Shown: piece after piece, positions 46,105 through 56,209 of the stretch
Layout of the letters: every line of letters starts with the position of its first letter
How positions within the stretch are numbered: position 1 is the stretch's first letter
Made by a program: the position numbers and the translations under genes
Notes under the pieces: generated by a model
Told to the model about the DNA's origin: nothing
Databases searched by the model: none
The model's input: the letters and a program-made list of their open reading frames with translations, nothing else
NCBI GenBank assembly: GCA_016630905.1
Contig: WBMQ01000003.1
Location: 1,054,001-1,118,000, forward strand
DNA: 64,000 nucleotides
Source: Capillidium heterosporum
Taxonomy: Eukaryota > Entomophthoromycota > Entomophthoromycetes > Entomophthorales > Capillidiaceae
Direction: 5' to 3'

Positions 46105-47223
46105 GTGACTAAGTTCAACTTTCTTTTCGTAGCTCTGCTGAGTATCCAAGGGTATCTATCCGCAAATGTAAGCAACTCCAATATCAAAAGCGAAGTCTTT
46201 GTCAGTGACCGAGTAGAGATCTCTTCAAACTACTTGACTCTTTACGAAGGACAGCCATTCGACCCCGAAGATGACCAGAACAGCAGGATCGCCAACAACC
46301 CACTGACTGGAAGTCTATTTGAAGGCCTAAAGAACATCATCGTACCCTCTATTATTCGAGACTTCTACAAGCTGTTCATCAAGGCTCCACCCAAGAAACT
46401 AAGCCCTCCAAGAGTCTTCAAGCACGGTACCATTGAAGAGACGAAAAAGCATTTGACGCTAGCCCTCCTCTCCACCTGCCCTAAAGAGGAGTTTTTCGGT
46501 CAGCAGTGCGGTTGCCAGCGGAACTTGGAGGAACTGTCCGTCATCGACAATAAGGATTTTGACTCGTTAGTTGTAGTTGGAATCGACAAATCCAAGAAGC
46601 TTATCTTGGTATCCTACCGTGGAACCATCACCTTGAAGAACTGGTTGGTAGACTTTGTCTACGAAAAGGTGCCTTTCCCCTCCGGTTCCAAGGAATCCAA
46701 GGTCCATAAGGGCTTCCTAGCCCACTACCAATCCAGCTTCAACGAGGTCCAGGATGCAGTTCAAAAACTTTTGACCAACCCCGAGTACAAAGGCTATACC
46801 TTACATATCACTGGCTACAGTCTAGGTGCGGCAGTCTCCACTTTGTCTATTCCCGATTGGGTGAAACTGCTGAAGGAGCTTAAAGACAACAGACCCCTGG
46901 TTAACTACGCTTATTCGAGTCCAAGAGTCGGCAACGAAGCCTTTGTAAAGCATTTGCACGCTTTGAACGTCCCCATTACTAGGTACTCCAACCAGAATGA
47001 CATTGTGCCCCACCTCCCACCCAGATCCTTCGACTTTGTTCATGCCGGTGCTGAGATTCATGAACGTAAGGTTGGGCTATTCGGAAAGACTGAGTTGGTA
47101 TCTTGTGGCCAGGAAGTCTACGACGAGAATCCAGAGTGTGGGTGGAAGGAAAGATTCCCGATTTCGCTGCTGAAGCATACCATCCCTATGAATACTTTTG
47201 TTATCGATACTTTCTGTAGTTGA
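46105..47223 (+). CDS. Secreted class-3 lipase (alpha/beta hydrolase), no ATG start
   Basis: 372-codon intronless frame. The N-terminus (V/M)TKFNFLFVALLSIQGYLSA is a good signal peptide, so the enzyme should be secreted or vacuolar. The class-3 lipase domain has LVSYRGT near residue 170 (oxyanion region), the nucleophile elbow TGYSLGAA with Ser239, SSPRVGNEAF, and NDIVPHLPP with the likely catalytic Asp. A late His completes the triad. Cysteines at the C-terminus may form disulfides. Odd point: the frame begins with GTG where the start is expected and contains no internal ATG before the last few codons, so initiation is at a non-AUG codon, from an unseen upstream exon ending in A before the CTAACAG acceptor, or the ATG has been lost. 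Confidence 0.85.
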   Translation: MTKFNFLFVALLSIQGYLSANVSNSNIKSEVFVSDRVEISSNYLTLYEGQPFDPEDDQNSRIANNPLTGSLFEGLKNIIVPSIIRDFYKLFIKAPPKKLSPPRVFKHGTIEETKKHLTLALLSTCPKEEFFGQQCGCQRNLEELSVIDNKDFDSLVVVGIDKSKKLILVSYRGTITLKNWLVDFVYEKVPFPSGSKESKVHKGFLAHYQSSFNEVQDAVQKLLTNPEYKGYTLHITGYSLGAAVSTLSIPDWVKLLKELKDNRPLVNYAYSSPRVGNEAFVKHLHALNVPITRYSNQNDIVPHLPPRSFDFVHAGAEIHERKVGLFGKTELVSCGQEVYDENPECGWKERFPISLLKHTIPMNTFVIDTFCS

Positions 47224-47493
47224 TTAAACTGCCTTTTGCTAAAGCTTTGCTTTTGTTTGAATGTTTATTCCATAAATTTTGATATTAGCGATACAAAATA
47301 TATTCAGACAATGTAGGTAGAAACCCTAGTGTATTTCCGATTATATTTTGTACAGCAATACTATTTTGGTCTCTAATTAATATATATATGTAATACCAAA
47401 ATGCATGAGGTTAATTATATTTAGAAATGTACAAAAAGTAAAAGTGATAAAATTTATTATGCAATCGAAAGGACGACTCTAAATGTCATCAAG

Positions 47494-48891
47494 TTATTCC
47501 TGAGGGAAGCTAGCCGAATCAACGGAAGCGCCGTCCACCATAAACAAGTCGATCTTAACACCATCAGATCTGGTGACAGGCTTAGCTTGGGTGCTGTTGA
47601 CGGTGACTCCTTTGCTGACAGCTACCAGGTTGACTTTAGCTCCAGCGTTGAAGACCAAACCGTTGGCAGTCAAGTTCTTAATGACACCCTGGACTAGACC
47701 AGAACCTACCCCACCGAAAGTCTTAATTCCTCCATTGACAGCAAACACATTCAAGGTAGTGTTTCTAAACAAGATGCCGATGGAGCCATCACCATGAGTG
47801 ATGACATCTTTGAAGAGAGCAGCTCCAATTCCGTTGTTCAAGGAGTTGAATCCACGACCACCAGGGCCGAAAGTTTCAATGGTGTCCTGTACATCCAAAA
47901 CACCCATGGTACCAAAGTTGACGAAGCCGATGGCACTGGCACCATAAGTCAAAGTCTTGCCAGTGATGACCCACGATTTGACGGTGCCCCAGTTGTCGTT
48001 ACCCATGTCGTTGACACCGTAGCTGATGGCCAAGTTGGTAACTACGTGGTTGGCCTCGGTGTCGTATCCGACAAAAGTTCCACCTGTAATCAAGTCAGCG
48101 GTACCGACTGGGATCTTGGAGTCAAAGTAGGTGGTGTCGACGTAGATGAGGTTGGATTTGACTTTGCCAAAGACAAAGACACCGCAGCCTACGATGGGTT
48201 TGGCTTTGGTACCGGCGTTGACGTTGTAGATGTTGGTAGTAAGTAGACCATCGCTGTTTTGGTTCCAGACGGTCAAAGCACCTTGTAAGACATAGACACC
48301 GTAGGAGTAAGGACGCTCCGTGTAAGGAGAGAGATCAGCCTCCTTGATGTTGACGTTGTCGACCCAGACGTCACCTGCTTTTACACTACCCTTACCTAAG
48401 ATTTGGATGCTGCCAACAGTCTCCAAATTGGATAGGTGGATCTTGGATAAGTCGGCGACTTCGTAGGAGTTGTAGATAGCACGCTTGTTGGGACTGACGC
48501 TGATCTTTAGATTGGAGAGGTAGTTGTCCTTGCTGAGCTCAAGCCCATCTACGTTGGGGCTAAAGGTAAGCTTGATATCCTTGTTGGAGCCTTGCAAGAC
48601 AAAGCCGCTGGGGACTTTCAAAGTGCTGGAGAGGTTGATGTTGGAGGCAACCGTAACCAAATTTAAAGTTGAATTGGTGGAGGCGCTTGCTTTTGATGCT
48701 ACAGACTGTAAAGCGGCCAATAGCTCGGCTTCAGTGTTGACTTGGATGCCGGAATTATCATTTGCGGCTTTTGGAAGGGGACGAACTGGACTCTCTGGCT
48801 TGCTAGCTGATGCATTCTGAGGCAGGGCGGCGACCGAAGAGACCAGTACTAGGAGCAGTACGTTGATGCTAGTGAAGGTGTAGAACTTCAT
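47494..48891 (-). CDS. Secreted right-handed beta-helix protein, bacterial-like
   Basis: Intronless 465-residue frame. Residues 1-22 (MKFYTFTSINVLLLVLVSSV...) form a signal peptide. A Ser/Pro-rich spacer follows, then about 400 residues of short regular strands rich in Gly, Asn, Val and Ile, typical of a parallel beta-helix. Segments such as ASAIGFVNFGTMGVLDVQ, TIETFGPGGRGFNS and ITHGDGSIGILF resemble a family of uncharacterised bacterial proteins I recall from actinomycetes (GPSGIGFVNFG / IETFGQGARGFN). No polysaccharide-lyase active site is recognised, so catalytic activity is not claimed. Several N-x-S/T sites are present. Intronless structure and GC-richer codons fit transfer from bacteria or high expression. 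Confidence 0.8.
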   Translation of the reverse strand: MKFYTFTSINVLLLVLVSSVAALPQNASASKPESPVRPLPKAANDNSGIQVNTEAELLAALQSVASKASASTNSTLNLVTVASNINLSSTLKVPSGFVLQGSNKDIKLTFSPNVDGLELSKDNYLSNLKISVSPNKRAIYNSYEVADLSKIHLSNLETVGSIQILGKGSVKAGDVWVDNVNIKEADLSPYTERPYSYGVYVLQGALTVWNQNSDGLLTTNIYNVNAGTKAKPIVGCGVFVFGKVKSNLIYVDTTYFDSKIPVGTADLITGGTFVGYDTEANHVVTNLAISYGVNDMGNDNWGTVKSWVITGKTLTYGASAIGFVNFGTMGVLDVQDTIETFGPGGRGFNSLNNGIGAALFKDVITHGDGSIGILFRNTTLNVFAVNGGIKTFGGVGSGLVQGVIKNLTANGLVFNAGAKVNLVAVSKGVTVNSTQAKPVTRSDGVKIDLFMVDGASVDSASFPQE

Positions 48892-49963
48892 TGGATTGAA
48901 TAGTCGATGTAAATAGGATTGTTTGTTGTAATGAGGTATGGGTTGGCTTCATCTGTTTATATAGTTTTCATCCCGTATACTATAGCAGGATATCGAGCCA
49001 CCAGCTTAGTTGAAAAGTATTAGAAACCATCCAATTTAAGATATATAGGCTGAACTTTTGCCAACTCTAGGTTGTTTTGTTATGATTAGAAAGTTTTCTT
49101 TTTAAGCAAGATACCGCTAAAGGACAAAAGTCAATTAAATACGTATGTAGGTACTGGCTTGTACTTATAAATTTCCCTTGGATCTTAAAGTAGCCATGTA
49201 AATATAGGTTTGGTTTCGAAAGTAGAGCAAGGGTAAAAATTAGGCCACATTAAAGCTGCTTACTCCAGCCCGTTTAACCGGGGACTTTGTATTTTGCCCA
49301 GGCTAAAATCCATTGATCTTCTACTTTATATAAGCAAGTCTATTTATTCTTGGTCTTAAAATGGCATATGGAGTGGTTTATATGTATTTATATCTAGTGA
49401 CATGGGTTGAAGGTTATGTGCTCTTAGGATTCCTATAGTTTGAATAGAATTGTTCGAGCCTTTGAACATAGCCATGTTGATCATTTTCTATTGCTATGTA
49501 GTGATTTTCTGGCAGATATGAGCCATCAGTAATTAGACTTTGCCTTCAAATAACAACAATACTCTCATATCGCTACACTGGTGTCGATGTACGTTATTTA
49601 ACTACAAGTATTCAACTTTCTAATGGTTTTTAAAATGAAACTACACATCTCGAAATAGATTCTGTATACGTTAAGTGATGCTGATATGTTTAGTTGTAAA
49701 GCTGCTAGTATTCGATTACATGCTGTATATTCAAATGTAAGTACTTGGCAAAATCTAGTATGTAGTCAGTCCATCAGCATAGCAAATCAGGTTTCGAAAG
49801 CATGGTTTCCCATAGAATATATGAAATATCCTACCAGCCAATCATTATTCCATACCAATTTAACATATGGTTTCCAATTGGACCATGCCAAAATTTGCTT
49901 TTACTTCAAGATTTTTTGACTCGAAACGAAGGTATAGATATCTAAAGGTGAGAGCATATACAA
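48892..49963. other. Divergent intergenic region
   Basis: Between the beta-helix gene (minus) and tRNA-Gln (plus). The frame at 49686-49919 is not supported. It holds the promoter of the beta-helix gene. Confidence 0.5.
48956..48963 (-). promoter_or_regulatory. TATA box of the beta-helix gene
   Basis: TATATAAA on the minus strand, 64 bases before the ATG at 48891. Confidence 0.6.
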
Positions 49964-50035
49964 GGTTTCGTAGTGTAATGGCTATCACATCGGATTCTGA
50001 TTCCGTTAATCCGAGTTCGATCCTCGGCGAGACCT
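49964..50035 (+). tRNA. tRNA-Gln, anticodon CTG
   Basis: The acceptor stem GGTTTCG pairs fully with CGAGACC (one G-T), discriminator T. The anticodon stem TCGGA/TCCGT has four pairs and one terminal mismatch. The loop TTCTGAT gives anticodon CTG. The T arm CCGAG/CTCGG has loop TTCGATC. The overall sequence is close to known fungal glutamine tRNAs. No intron and no encoded CCA. Confidence 0.92.
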
Positions 50036-50040
50036 TCATC

Positions 50041-50045
50041 TTTTT
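50041..50045 (+). terminator. Pol III terminator of tRNA-Gln
   Basis: Run of five T five bases after the tRNA 3' end. Confidence 0.7.
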
Positions 50046-50511
50046 GCTTGCTATTGCTGTAGCTTCTTATCTATACATCCTTTCCCTATTTCTGATGGTA
50101 AGGGTTATCTTTGAAGTTTGGAATTGGGTCAAATTTTTAGGTTTTGTTATTTAAGATTAATTAGAAGCAGTCATTCCTAGACAGAGAATAAACTACTTAT
50201 TCATCCATCCCTGTCGATTTAGTTTATCTGATTCTCAATTGTTCTCTTGATTTTGGTTTCGCACTTTCATAATAACTTACTCAAGTCTGTGGTCTAATCT
50301 CAAGTATTCAAATATAACCATATTTTTACATATATATGGCCTATTGGCAAATATATTCATAAATAAAGATATAGTTTATTACAAAAGGTTTAATTTATAG
50401 ATTAAAACTATAATTTTGCAGAAGGATTTACATCAAAACATATCATTTATTATTACCAAGTTGTTACTAAACTAAACCACTCTACATCGTATATAGAGCA
50501 CAATCAACAAT
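50046..50511. other. Intergenic, tRNA-Gln / MATE copy 4
   Basis: About 470 bases. Nothing recognised beyond the presumed 3' region of MATE copy 4. Confidence 0.5.
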
Positions 50512-52294
50512 CTAAGCTAAATTGGAGTTGTCGTTGTTTAACCTTAGCAAAGCCCTGTCAGCTTCCTTAACCCAATCGGTCTTGAAAGTTAACACATACA
50601 AGGTCGACAAACCGATACTGGCAGCTCCTAACGCAAATCCGATCCACACTCCTTTAACACCGAGTCCAAACCCGAATGGAAAGGCTAAGTAGATACCGAA
50701 CGGTATAGCTATAAAGTAGAAGATGAAGAGGTATATCTGGGCACCGAGATCCTGTCTACCTAATCCACGGAGGATACCCCCACCAACTCCACCAAATAGA
50801 TCCCCTAACTAAACAAATCAATACAAATGATTTACAATGGTGTACCTGGAATAGAGCAAATATCGGAAGTAGACCGCTTATCAAAGAAATTATAGTTGGG
50901 TCGTTGCTATACAACGTCGTTAAAAACGGCTCAAAAGTTAGGATGGAGATACAGAGGATAATGGAGACGGCACTGGCTAGGATGAACGAAGCGTAGGAAA
51001 TTTGTAGTGTCTTGTTGGGTCGATTCTCACCTAAAGTATTTCCAACTCTAGTGCTCGCTACAACACCTAGCCCGTAGTTGAACTGATAGATGACACCACT
51101 TATACCAGATACAGCTGCATGGGCAGCCAATGGCTTTTCGCCGAGGTAGGAAACAGCAAAGGCCATCAATTCATAGGCCCAGTACCCAGAGCATACCATT
51201 ACAACACCCGGTAAACCTAGCCAATTAATACTTTTTAAAATAGAAAATAGATACCTAGTTTGAAGACTTGATTCCATCCTTTAAGTCCTTCGTAGCTGAA
51301 TCCACCCCAAGCTTCGCTTCCATTAACAAACTTTACGTAGAGAACAAAACAGATGAGGTAGAAAAGATTCGTCAAAGAATTTGCAATTGGAGCACCAATG
51401 AACCCTAATGCAGTGGAAGGATGCCAGACTAAGAGGTAGTTCAAGAGGCAACATAGGGGAAGACCAAACGCTAAAATTCTAACTGACGCGTTCATTATCC
51501 CTATTAGCAAGTTAAAAATACTATTCGAAAATATAGTATATAGTTCACCTTGAGCTTGCAAGAACTTTTTGATACATTCCATAGCTATAAAGCAAGGCAT
51601 CGACGGTAACAACCACTTCAAATATAGACCACATAGCTTGGATAACTCTGGGTCCTGTCCTATGGAGAGGAGTAGCATCTCGGCGTTCCACCAGAAGAAA
51701 GAGATGGGGATAAAAAGTATCATACTCACGTAGAATCCACGCTGAGCGTATACACCTACCATCTTCTTATCGTCAGAGCCGGTAAATGATTGGCTGCACA
51801 AGGTATCTAAAGATGTAACCATACCATATGCTATAGACCAGCCCGTCATACTGGCAAACATACTACTCAACGCTGCTGATGCCAATTCTAAATAAAAGAG
51901 TGTATTAGCATACAAACTTGTAGAAAAACTCTGCGACATTAAACAAATAAGAAAGGGTAATAAACACTCATTTACAATACCTTTAGTTCCCTAAAACATC
52001 CATGTTAAATTTACATTTAGTCAAAAAAATTACCAACCAGCCAACCGAATAGGTATTTATAAAAGGATTCATGGACTCTATAAGACAGCCTAAAACCAGA
52101 GGAACGGCCATTTTGAAACTTTTTATTACTTCCGAAACTAAATTTGAAGCGTCGCAAACATCCTTGAACGGGATATCTTGAACTTTATCATCCAATTGAG
52201 ACACATGTTGCTGACCAGATACTATTGAACTGTACCCATCACTGTGAGGTCGATCTATCGACTTATCTATTAATTTACTGTTCTCTGTACTCAT
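50512..52294 (-). CDS. MATE-family efflux transporter, copy 4, intact
   Basis: Minus strand exons 52294-52034, 51990-51981, 51887-51549, 51500-51255, 51216-50846 and 50808-50512 read without interruption into 507 residues. Same intron positions and 10-base second exon (GGAACTAAAG) as the other four copies. It has the conserved blocks PLVLGCLIESMNPFI, SLDTLCSQSFTGSDDKKMVG, LLNYLLVWHPSTALGFIGAP and GNTLGENRPNKTL. The third intron (45 bases) and fourth (38 bases) are both short; read-through of the former stays open, which misleads simple ORF finding. The N-terminus MSTENSKLIDKSIDRPHSD is almost identical to copies 1 and 5. The substrate is unknown. Confidence 0.94.
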
Positions 52295-52340
52295 ATTACT
52301 TTAATAAGCTTTTAGTTTTTCTAACTATTTTCTGTCGTCG

Positions 52341-52348
52341 TTTTTATA
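52341..52348 (-). promoter_or_regulatory. TATA box, MATE copy 4
   Basis: TATAAAAA on the minus strand in ACTATAAAAACG, about 47 bases before the ATG at 52294. Confidence 0.6.
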
Positions 52349-52976
52349 GTTGAACTCGGAGAAAGTTGAGGAATTGCAAAGTTTTAGCTTATGTTCCTTG
52401 GTGGGAATTCCAGTTTTCATTTCTATACAAACGATTTGCTACGGATCGCTAGAATAGACTTGTGTTAAAGGGTTTAAATTAGTATCAAAAAACTTCAAGA
52501 CTTACTAAACAAGTATATACAAAGATAGGATGAAGGCGTGGCTGTCCTATAGGAGATTCCTAAATTGATATTTGGCTCTTTCCGAAATGTTGATAGGTGT
52601 AAATAAAAAGTCCTCGTTGCATAGAATTTCAATGCCTTCAAATGAGTGAAATAAATATAGTGCCTACTTTGAGATATCTATGATTCTCAATGGTAGGTGG
52701 ATCTAAATGTTGCTATCTTTACTTTCTTTGATCTAGTACTTTACAATCATAGACCTCCCTCCATCATTAGAATTTTCTGAATGAAACATAAAAACTTTTT
52801 AATAGGAAGTTGGAAAATACACACGTATAAAAATATTAGTTATCAAAGAGTTATATTCGTATATTAGAATTATAACTCTACCAATGAATTTATGTCCAAA
52901 TATCATGTTTATTACTGCAAAGAGGTCGTCACTAAACTAAATCACTCTATACTGTATGCAGGAACCAAATGTTCAT
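52349..52976. promoter_or_regulatory. Spacer and promoter between MATE copies 4 and 5
   Basis: About 630 bases. The part near 52545-52600 resembles the region at 55105-55165 upstream of copy 5 (shared words such as GGCTGTC/GGCTGCC, TACTAAATTGGGATTTGG against CCTAAATTGATATTTGG, and CTTTCCGA against CTTGCCGA). The duplicated unit therefore included upstream sequence, probably a regulatory region. Confidence 0.45.
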
Positions 52977-54785
52977 TTAAACTGGATTGGAGTTGTCGCT
53001 GTTCAACCTTATTGAAGCATTGCTGGCTTCCTTAACCCAGTCGGTCTTAAAGGTTAGCACATACACCGTGGACAAGCCAATAGCAGTAATACCCAACGTA
53101 AACCCAATCCACAATCCTTTGACTCCAAAGTCAAATCCAAATGGGAAGGCTATATAAACACCCAAAGGGATAGTTATAAAGTAGAAGATAAAGAGGTAGA
53201 TCTTAGCGCCAAGATCCTGTCTACCCAATCCACGGAGTATACCGCCACCAACTCCACCAATCAAATTCCCTAACTGAAACAATTAAAAGCTAAATTTACT
53301 ATTGACATACCTGGGATAAAGCTAAGAGCGGTACTAAGCCATCTATCAAAGAAATTATGATCGGATCGTTGCTGTACAAAGTCATTAAGAATGGTTTAAA
53401 CATCAAAATAAAGGCGTAGAGAACGATAAAGATGACACAGCTTAGGATGAATGAAGCGGAAGAGAGCTGCAATGCCTTGTTGGGACGATTTCCACCTAAA
53501 GCATTTCCAACTCTAGTACTTGCTACGATACCTACGGCATAGACGATTTGGTAAAGGACATTGCTCATCCCAGATACGGCTGCATGTGCAGCTAAAGAGT
53601 TTCCACCCAGATAGGATGCGGCGAAAGCCATCAGCTCGAACGCCCAGTACTCGGAGCATACCATTAGGACACCGGATATACCTTAACAGTAAGCATAGTC
53701 AAAGTCCAAAAATAGATACCTAGTTTGAAGACTTGATTCCACCCTTTAAGTCCTTCGTAGCTGAATCCACCCCAAGCTTCCCCACCATTAACAAACTTTA
53801 CGTAAAGAACAAAACAGATGAGGTAGAAGAAATTGGTCAAAGAAGAGGCAATTGGAGCACCTATGAACCCTAGTGCGGTGGAAGGATGCCAAACTAATAG
53901 ATAATTCAGTAAGCAGCATACAGGGAGACCAATCGATAAGATGGTAACTGATGAATTCATGATTCCTATCCAAAGTTTACAAAGTTAGTTCAAGACATCC
54001 TTAGCAGTGCAGCTATATGAGCAATAATTTACCTTGAGCCTGTAAAAACTTTTTGATACATTCCATAGCTATAAGCGAAGGCATAGCTGGTAGTAAGTAC
54101 CTTAGGTATAAGCCACACAATTTGGCTAGCTCGGGATCTTGTCCAATGGAAAGTAAGAGCATCTCGGCGTTCCACCAAATTAATGTAATGGGAATGAAGA
54201 GTAGCATACTCACGTAGAACCCACGTTGGGTGTATACACCTACCATCTTTTTATCTTGGGAACCGGTAAACGACTGGCTACACAAGGTATCTAGAGCTGT
54301 CACCATACCGTAGGCTACCGACCATCCCGTCATACTAGCGAACATGTTACTCAACGCTGCCGACGCTAATTCTAAATAAAGTGAAATTATGTTAGCACAT
54401 AAACTTGTAGTTGACCTTAGAAAATTTCAAGTAGATCGAAAGAATGGCATTAAGCTCTTATAAGCAGTACCTTTAGTTCCCTAAAATATCCAGGTTAGAT
54501 TCGAAACTCAACTATAGAATTTACCAGCCAGCCGACGGAGTAAGTAGTTATAAAGGGATTCATGATTTCTATAAGGCAACCCAATACCAGAGGTATGGCC
54601 ATGTAAAAACCGTTCAAAGTTTCTGAAAGTAAAATTGAAGCAGCATAAACGTCTTTGAACGGAATGTCTTGGGTGTTTACATCTTCTTGGATCTCATGGT
54701 GCTGGCTAGTTGGTATCGAATAGTACCCATCATTCTGAGGTTTATGTATTGACTTATCTATTAATTTACTATTTTCGGTACTCAT
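52977..54785 (-). CDS. MATE-family efflux transporter, copy 5, intact
   Basis: Exons 54785-54525, 54480-54471, 54371-54033, 53965-53720, 53681-53311 and 53273-52977 give 507 residues without interruption, with exon lengths identical to copy 4. Differences in otherwise constant positions include GNALGGNRPNKAL (Gly for Glu), ITLIWWNAEM and ISGVLMVCSEYW, suggesting functional divergence. The fourth intron ends in TTAAG rather than TAG. The product is expected in the plasma or vacuolar membrane as an antiporter. Next to copy 4 in the same orientation, with about 680 bases between them. Confidence 0.94.
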
Positions 54786-54836
54786 ATCAGCTTTTTAAAA
54801 CCAATTCAGGTATACCTCCTATTTTCCATTTACTTG

Positions 54837-54844
54837 TATTTATA
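54837..54844 (-). promoter_or_regulatory. TATA box, MATE copy 5
   Basis: TATAAATA on the minus strand within ACTATAAATACAAGTA, 51 bases before the ATG; the 16-base context is identical to that of MATE copy 1. Confidence 0.65.
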
Positions 54845-55803
54845 GTTACTTCAAAAGTTGAACTGAACGATATTCTCAAGGAATAGGTACATCTCTATCC
54901 TAATCCGGGCCGGGACGATTTACTTTTATGGTAACTTGGTATTGAAATTTGTTAAAATCAATATACCCGATTCGAATAGAGTAATTAAGTTAGTTGTAGG
55001 AATACATATTATATTCTGATGGGTTGGATTAAAGGATTAAGAATATCTGAGTTTATCGATTTCCTTCCAAACCAATAGAAGACTTAAAACTGCGGGTTCA
55101 AGGCTAGGTTAGTGATATGGCTGCCTTGTTATAAAATTACTAAATTGGGATTTGGTTCTTGCCGAGAGGCTGATGATTCTATACGAATAAATCGTTGTTG
55201 AGATGAATTTCGTTACTTCAAGTGGAAATGAAATAGATCTATGGTTGACTTTGAGATGTCCTCAATCTTCTATTGTAAAGGTACAAATATATCACTATCT
55301 ATTAGTTGCCTTCCCTTCATGGATAGAACTTTCTAAATAGAAAATAAATGTCTTCTAAAACGGAATTGAAGATTCAACTGAAATAGAGTAATGTAATCTG
55401 TAACTTATTTCGGCATGAAATACTTGCAATGAGCATATTTTCTAAACATTGGATGGTAAATTTTCACTTCTACATCAGCTTGAGAATTAATGACTTTAGT
55501 ATTGAGTAAAGTACAAAAGTATCAAGAAAACCAATCAAAGGTCTATTCAAGGCTGCAATAATATTACTTTTGAAATCGGGATTAATCCTCATCTATATAT
55601 TCTCAAATATTTATACCTACATCAGCCAAATAGCTTTATATTTTAATTTATAGCCTAATACGAAAAGCTCAATTATCAAATATTAAACTTCATCAAGGAG
55701 TGCAAAGTTTATACAGACACATTTTATTGTTAAAATTTTGTTATTTTATCAACAAAAGTATACAAATTGGAACTCCCAAAGCCCATCCTATACAAAATTT
55801 CAT
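54845..55803. other. Intergenic upstream of MATE copy 5
   Basis: About 960 bases without a gene. Includes the upstream segment shared with copy 4 (around 55105-55165). Confidence 0.5.
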
Positions 55804-56209
55804 CTAACTCAACAGCTGTGGTGTTAAGCTGAACTTTAACGTCATGAATTTTAGGTTTTCTTGGCCTTTTCCATCCTTCATTTTAAACCTTTCCATTAGT
55901 ACTACGTCGAAATATTGAGCATTTTTGAATTTGCGGTAATTGTATCTCTTCTTTAAGTAGCTGGTGAGGTAGCACTTCTTTGAATCGAAATTAGTACCTT
56001 GAGGTGTCTTCCCTTGATCATCATAATTAATACTTCTCCCTTTGATATTGAGCACGATGTTTTGTTTAGAATCTAGGTAGTAGCTGGGGCTTTTGTTGGC
56101 TTGAAATTGAAGTTGTTTTTAGAGAATGGTGATTTACATCTAAGGACGGGTACCTTAATTTACTGAGTAAGGATTTTAAACATATAGTTGAAGTTGGATG
56201 TTCTATCAT
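55804..56209 (-). CDS. Unrecognised small protein, probably two exons
   Basis: An open frame ends at 55804 and extends upstream without ATG (the GTG at 56055 is not needed). An exon 56209-56153 coding MIEHPTSTICLKSLLSKL can be joined through an intron from GTACCC (56152) to an AAAAG acceptor near 56093, giving a continuous frame of about 115 residues. The body is basic and aromatic (YLKKRYNYRKFKNAQYF; VVLMERFKMKDGKGQ). No family recognised. TATATATA lies about 50 bases upstream of the proposed start. The exon structure is a guess that happens to preserve frame. Confidence 0.35.

Noticed and set aside
47573..48820. Plus-strand frames of 74-150 codons
   Set aside because: Antisense to the beta-helix gene; composition is explained by its codon usage.
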